Assembly (NCBI GenBank): GCA_023055505.1
Contig: JALIRH010000049.1
Span: 3,286,001 to 3,350,000, forward strand
Direction: 5' to 3'
Origin: Callipepla californica brunnescens
Taxonomy: Eukaryota > Chordata > Aves > Galliformes > Odontophoridae
Length of the DNA: 64,000 nucleotides
This document shows, in pieces, positions 60,601 through 64,000 of the stretch. A model generated the notes under the pieces. It was not told where the DNA came from. It saw only the letters and a program-made list of their open reading frames with translations, and made no database searches. The translations under genes were made by a program, and so were the position numbers. Each line of letters starts with the position of its first letter. Positions within the stretch are counted from its first letter, which is position 1.

Positions 60601-61823
60601 AGGCCTTATTGAGTTCTATGGCCCCATTAATTCCTATGGTCCCACTGAGTTCTATGGCCCCATTGATCCCTATGACCCCATCGATCCCTATGGCCCCATC
60701 GATCCCTTTGGCCCCATTGATTCCTATTTTCCCATTGATCCCTTTGGCCCTATTGATCCCTATGGCCCCATTGAGTTTTACGGCTCCATTGATTCCTATG
60801 GCCCCATTGATTCCTATGGCCCCGTTGAGTTCTAAGGTCCCATTGAGCCCTAGGGCCCCATTGAGTTCTACGGTCCCATTGATTCCTATGGCCCCATTGA
60901 GTTCTATGGACCCATTGATTCCTATGGCCCCATCGATTCCTATGACCCCATTGAGTTCTATGGCTACATTGATTCCTATGGCCTCTTTAATTCCTATGGA
61001 CCCATTGATTCCTATGGCCCCTCTGATTCCTATGCACCCATTAATCCGTATGGACCCATTGATCCCTATGGCCGCATTGATCCCTATGGCCCTATTGAGT
61101 TCTATGGCCACATTGATTCCTATGGCCCCATTGATCCCTATGGCCCCATTGATACCTATTGCCCCCCTGAGTTCTACGGCCCCATTGATTCCTATGGTCC
61201 CATTGATCCCTCTGGCCCCATTGATTCCTCTGATCCCGTTGATCCCTATGGCCCCATTGTGTTCTATGGCCCCATTGATCCCTATGGCCACATCGATCCC
61301 TATGGCCCCATGGATCCCTATGGCCCCATTGATCCCTATGTCCCCTTTGATTCCTATCGCCCCACAGATTCCTATGGCCCCATTGATTGCTACGGCTTCT
61401 TTGATTTCTGAGGTCCCATTGATCCCTGTGGCCCCATTGATCCCTATGGCCCCATTGATTACTATGGCCCCATTGATCCCTATGGCCCCATTGATCCCTA
61501 TGGCCCCATTCATTCCTATGGTCCCATTGATTTCTATGGTCCCATTGATCCCTATGGCCCCATTGAGTTCTATGGCCCCATTGATCCCTATGGCCCCTTT
61601 GATTCCTATGGCCCCATTGAGTTCTGTGGTCCCATTGATTCCTATAGCCCCATTGATTCCTATGGCCCTTTGAGTTCTGTGGCTCCATTGATCCCTATGG
61701 CCCCATTGATTCCTGTGGCCCTATTGATTCCTATGGCCCCACTGATTCCTATGGCCCCATTGAGTTCTATGACCCCATTGATCCTTGTGACCCCATTGAT
61801 CTCTGTTGCGACGTTGATCCATA
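42686..61823 (+). repeat. 18-bp minisatellite array B (about 19.1 kb)
   Basis: About 1,060 degenerate copies of the same monomer and orientation as array A. Marker variants reveal nested higher-order duplications: about 1,024 bp (45984 and 47008), 1,437 bp (50151 and 51588), 4,436 bp (45715 and 50151), 5,857 bp (48518 and 54375) and 5,014 bp (54375 and 59389; 55433 and 60447). The doublet GATTTCTGTGACCCC + GATTGCTGTGACCCC recurs near 43342, 43587, 45332, 47580, 49108, 53078, 53438, 54964 and 59980. Long open frames on both strands (up to 716 codons, 43224-45374 minus) are repeat artefacts unless shown otherwise. Confidence 0.97.
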
Positions 61824-62824
61824 GTTTCATAGATTCATGAGGTTGGAAAGGACCTACAAGGTCATCTAGTCCAACCATCCTCACACCACCATCCTTGCCA
61901 ACCAAGCTACTAAATCAAATCCCTCAGCACCTCATGCAAACGCTTCTTGCACAGCGCTAGTGACGGTGCCTCAACCCGTTCCCTAGGCAGGCCATTCCAG
62001 TGTCGGACCACTCTCTCAGAGAAAAAATTTTTCCTCAAGTCTAATCTAGATCTTCCTTTGTACAACTTGTGGCCATTCCCTCTCATCCTGTCATTAGTTA
62101 CCTGGGAGAAGAGGCCGAACCCCTCCTCACCACAGCCTCCCTTCAGGAAGTGGTAGAGTGTGATGAGGTCTCCTCTAAGCCTTCTTTTTCCCAAACTAAA
62201 CAATCCCAGCTCCCTCAGCCGCTCCTCGTGAGACTTGTGCTCCAGACCCCTCACAGCTTTGTCGCCCTTCTCTGAACACGCTCCAGGGCCTCGATGTCTC
62301 TCTTGTAGTGAGGGGCCCAACACTGAACACAGTACTCGAGGTACAGGGGATGATCCCCTCCCTGCTCCTGCTGGCCACGCTGTTCCTAATCCAGGCCAGG
62401 ATGCCATTGGCCTTCTTGGCCACCTGGGCACACTGCCGGCTCACGTTGGGCATCAACCAACACCCCCAGGTCCTTTTCCTCTGTACACTCCTCCAGCCGT
62501 TCTGCCCCAAGCCTATAGCATTGCATGGGGTTATTGTGGCCAAATACAGCACCCGGCACTTGGCCTTATTGAACCTCATCCCATTGAGCTCAGCCCAACT
62601 GTCCAGCCTATCCAGATCCCGCTGAATGGCCTCCCTGCCCTCAGGCACATCCACACATCCTCCCAACTCGGTGTCATCCGCAAACTTACTGAGGGTACAC
62701 TCAATCCCCTCATCCAGGTCATCAATAAAGAGATTAAACAGTATGGGCCCCAATACCGACCCTTGGGGGACACCACTCGTGACAGGACGCCAGCTGGACT
62801 TAACACCGTTCGCCACCACGACAG
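61824..62824 (-). mobile_element. CR1 LINE, duplicate of 29034-30034
   Basis: Same truncated minus-strand CR1 with the same ORF2 motifs ([29 protein letters not shown]) and the same 3' end at the satellite border, with point differences. It is part of the duplicated block, not a separate insertion. Confidence 0.93.
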
Positions 62825-62946
62825 TATAAAGATATATATCTTTACACAAATATACAAATTTAGATTTTTGTATATAAATATATAAATTTATCTTTCTATA
62901 TGAATACATAAATTTATCTTTTGATGTAAATATATAAAAGTATATT
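62825..62946. repeat. AT-rich imperfect tandem repeat, second copy
   Basis: Counterpart of 30035-30157, with small differences. Confidence 0.85.
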
Positions 62947-63213
62947 TCTCAAAAGAGCTGTCAGGCTCCAGAACGTGCGGCCTAGGGAGGTGTTGCAGAC
63001 ACCGACCCCGGGGCTGTGAAGGAGCGTTTCGCCCTCGCGCTGAGGGCCACGGTTCAGTAGAACTGCTGGGGACGGCGTGACCTCGTAGGTTGGGTTCTCC
63101 GAACGCTGCTGCCAATTGCCCAGCCCTCCAGTTTGGCGAGATCTCTCAGCAGGACGTCCTAAGGGAGTCAGGAGCTCACCCCAAATCCGTGCGATCCGCA
63201 AACCTGCTCAGTG

Positions 63214-63676
63214 TGTGCCACGGTTTTATGATTTTGGGGCATTGGTATTCCACATCATAACATCATGGAGTGCATGAAGAGTCAAAGAGTCAGGGCTCCA
63301 GCTCCGCGGATCATCAGTAGTTATGGGTGTACCTGTCCCAGAAGAGAACTCCATTCCCCAGAGCACTGTGCGATGCTTTGTATTTTTACGTATTTTCTGC
63401 TCAGAGGAAAAGATATCAACTGCTCGTGTGTCACGGGATGCTCTCTTTCCTTCGGGATCACTCAGCAGTGGGTGCTCGCTGCCGTTCACTTTCAGCGTTA
63501 GCGTAAGGCCTTCGGTTTATCAGACACTCTCTTGCTCATTTTATTTGATTCATTAGCCTCAATTCCAATTAGATCGTATTAGATTGTGTCATTTTGCTGC
63601 CTGAGATCTTATTTAGTGAATTAGCCTTCCTCCTCAGATCGTTGCCGCTGCTTTGTTCCTAGGCCCATCTCCCTTT
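63214..63676 (+). repeat. Degenerate LTR, duplicate of 30425
   Basis: Starts TGTGCCACGGTTTTATG as at 30425 and carries a 3-bp deletion near 63345 relative to the first copy. The 3' end is uncertain. Confidence 0.6.
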
Positions 63677-64000
63677 TCCCTTTCCCCTTTCCTGGGCCGT
63701 GGGTCCCCCACACCAATGGTCGCGGAACCGTGCCGACCCATTCCGGTAAACCGTTGACAGCGTGCCTTCAGGTCCCGCACCCAGGTCAATTATGAAAGCA
63801 TTACGAACCACTGGCCGTGAGATTTCTGTTCTCCCACGGCTAGCTGCTGTCGCAAGGCCGGCCCAGCTCCGTGCTTCGTTAGCGCCAGGGACTTGCTGGA
63901 GCAGATCATTGGAAGCCACGGTTACAGGTTGACAAAGAACTGTAATGGTGGCTGTGATGCTGAGAAATCCTTTCTTTGTCTCACGAAGCAGAAAGGCCAT

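Larger units (their letters stand above)
61824..64000. repeat. Segmental duplication block, copy 2 (runs off the window)
   Basis: Matches 29034-31214 throughout, again starting at the satellite end. The match is still continuing at base 64000. Confidence 0.93.

Overview
The window looks like a repeat-rich accessory region of a bird genome, most likely a galliform (chicken or a close relative). The evidence is: CR1 retrotransposons; a degenerate provirus of alpharetrovirus type with a tRNA-Trp primer binding site, an A AAT TTA frameshift site and a CX6CC transmembrane protein; a second avian-type LTR element; and an olfactory receptor pseudogene. I see no intact single-copy cellular gene. Species and chromosome cannot be read from the sequence.

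Layout. (1) Positions 1-29033 hold a tandem array with a 10,053-bp period. Each unit is one provirus (388-bp LTRs; gag, pro, pol, env) followed by about 2.26 kb of an 18-bp minisatellite (consensus CCCATTGATTCCTATGGC). Unit 1 is cut by the window start inside gag. Unit 2 starts at 8737 and unit 3 at 18790. All units carry the same inactivating lesions, and every open segment I compared is identical between them. The two LTRs of a provirus differ at about 10 of 388 bases, so the insertion is older than the amplification. The flanks suggest the provirus landed inside the minisatellite: TGGCCC on the left and CGGCCC on the right fit a 6-bp target duplication, and the monomer phase is unbroken across it. 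(2) Positions 29034-31214 hold a 5'-truncated minus-strand CR1, an AT-rich tract, a degenerate LTR and unassigned sequence. The same block returns at 61824-64000, about 32.79 kb away. (3) Positions 31215-41297 are mostly unassigned DNA with three related solo LTRs of about 330 bp, a CR1 tail and an olfactory receptor pseudogene at 39924-40846. (4) Positions 41298-42685 are the 5' end of a second LTR element: LTR, possible primer site and a broken gag-like ORF with hydrophobic N-terminal segments. Its gag stops where minisatellite B begins. (5) Positions 42686-61823 are 19.1 kb of the same minisatellite family (about 1,060 monomers) with nested higher-order duplications at about 1.02, 1.44, 5.01 and 5.86 kb. 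It ends at the same satellite/CR1 boundary as the first array.

How it fits together. Both satellite arrays end at a copy of the same CR1-LTR block, so the window may show part of a macro-repeat with a period near 32.8 kb, one copy of which took up a provirus that was then co-amplified with its flanking satellite. The satellite differences at 7298, 8013-8017 and 8255 onward place a likely unequal-crossover junction near 8254. Because the monomer is 18 bp, a multiple of three, the satellite stays open in several frames on both strands and gives long spurious-looking ORFs. The 3' LTRs point directly into it, so LTR read-through satellite transcripts are the most testable functional idea here. 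Identical 10-kb copies could also reflect an assembly problem, which only long reads can settle.
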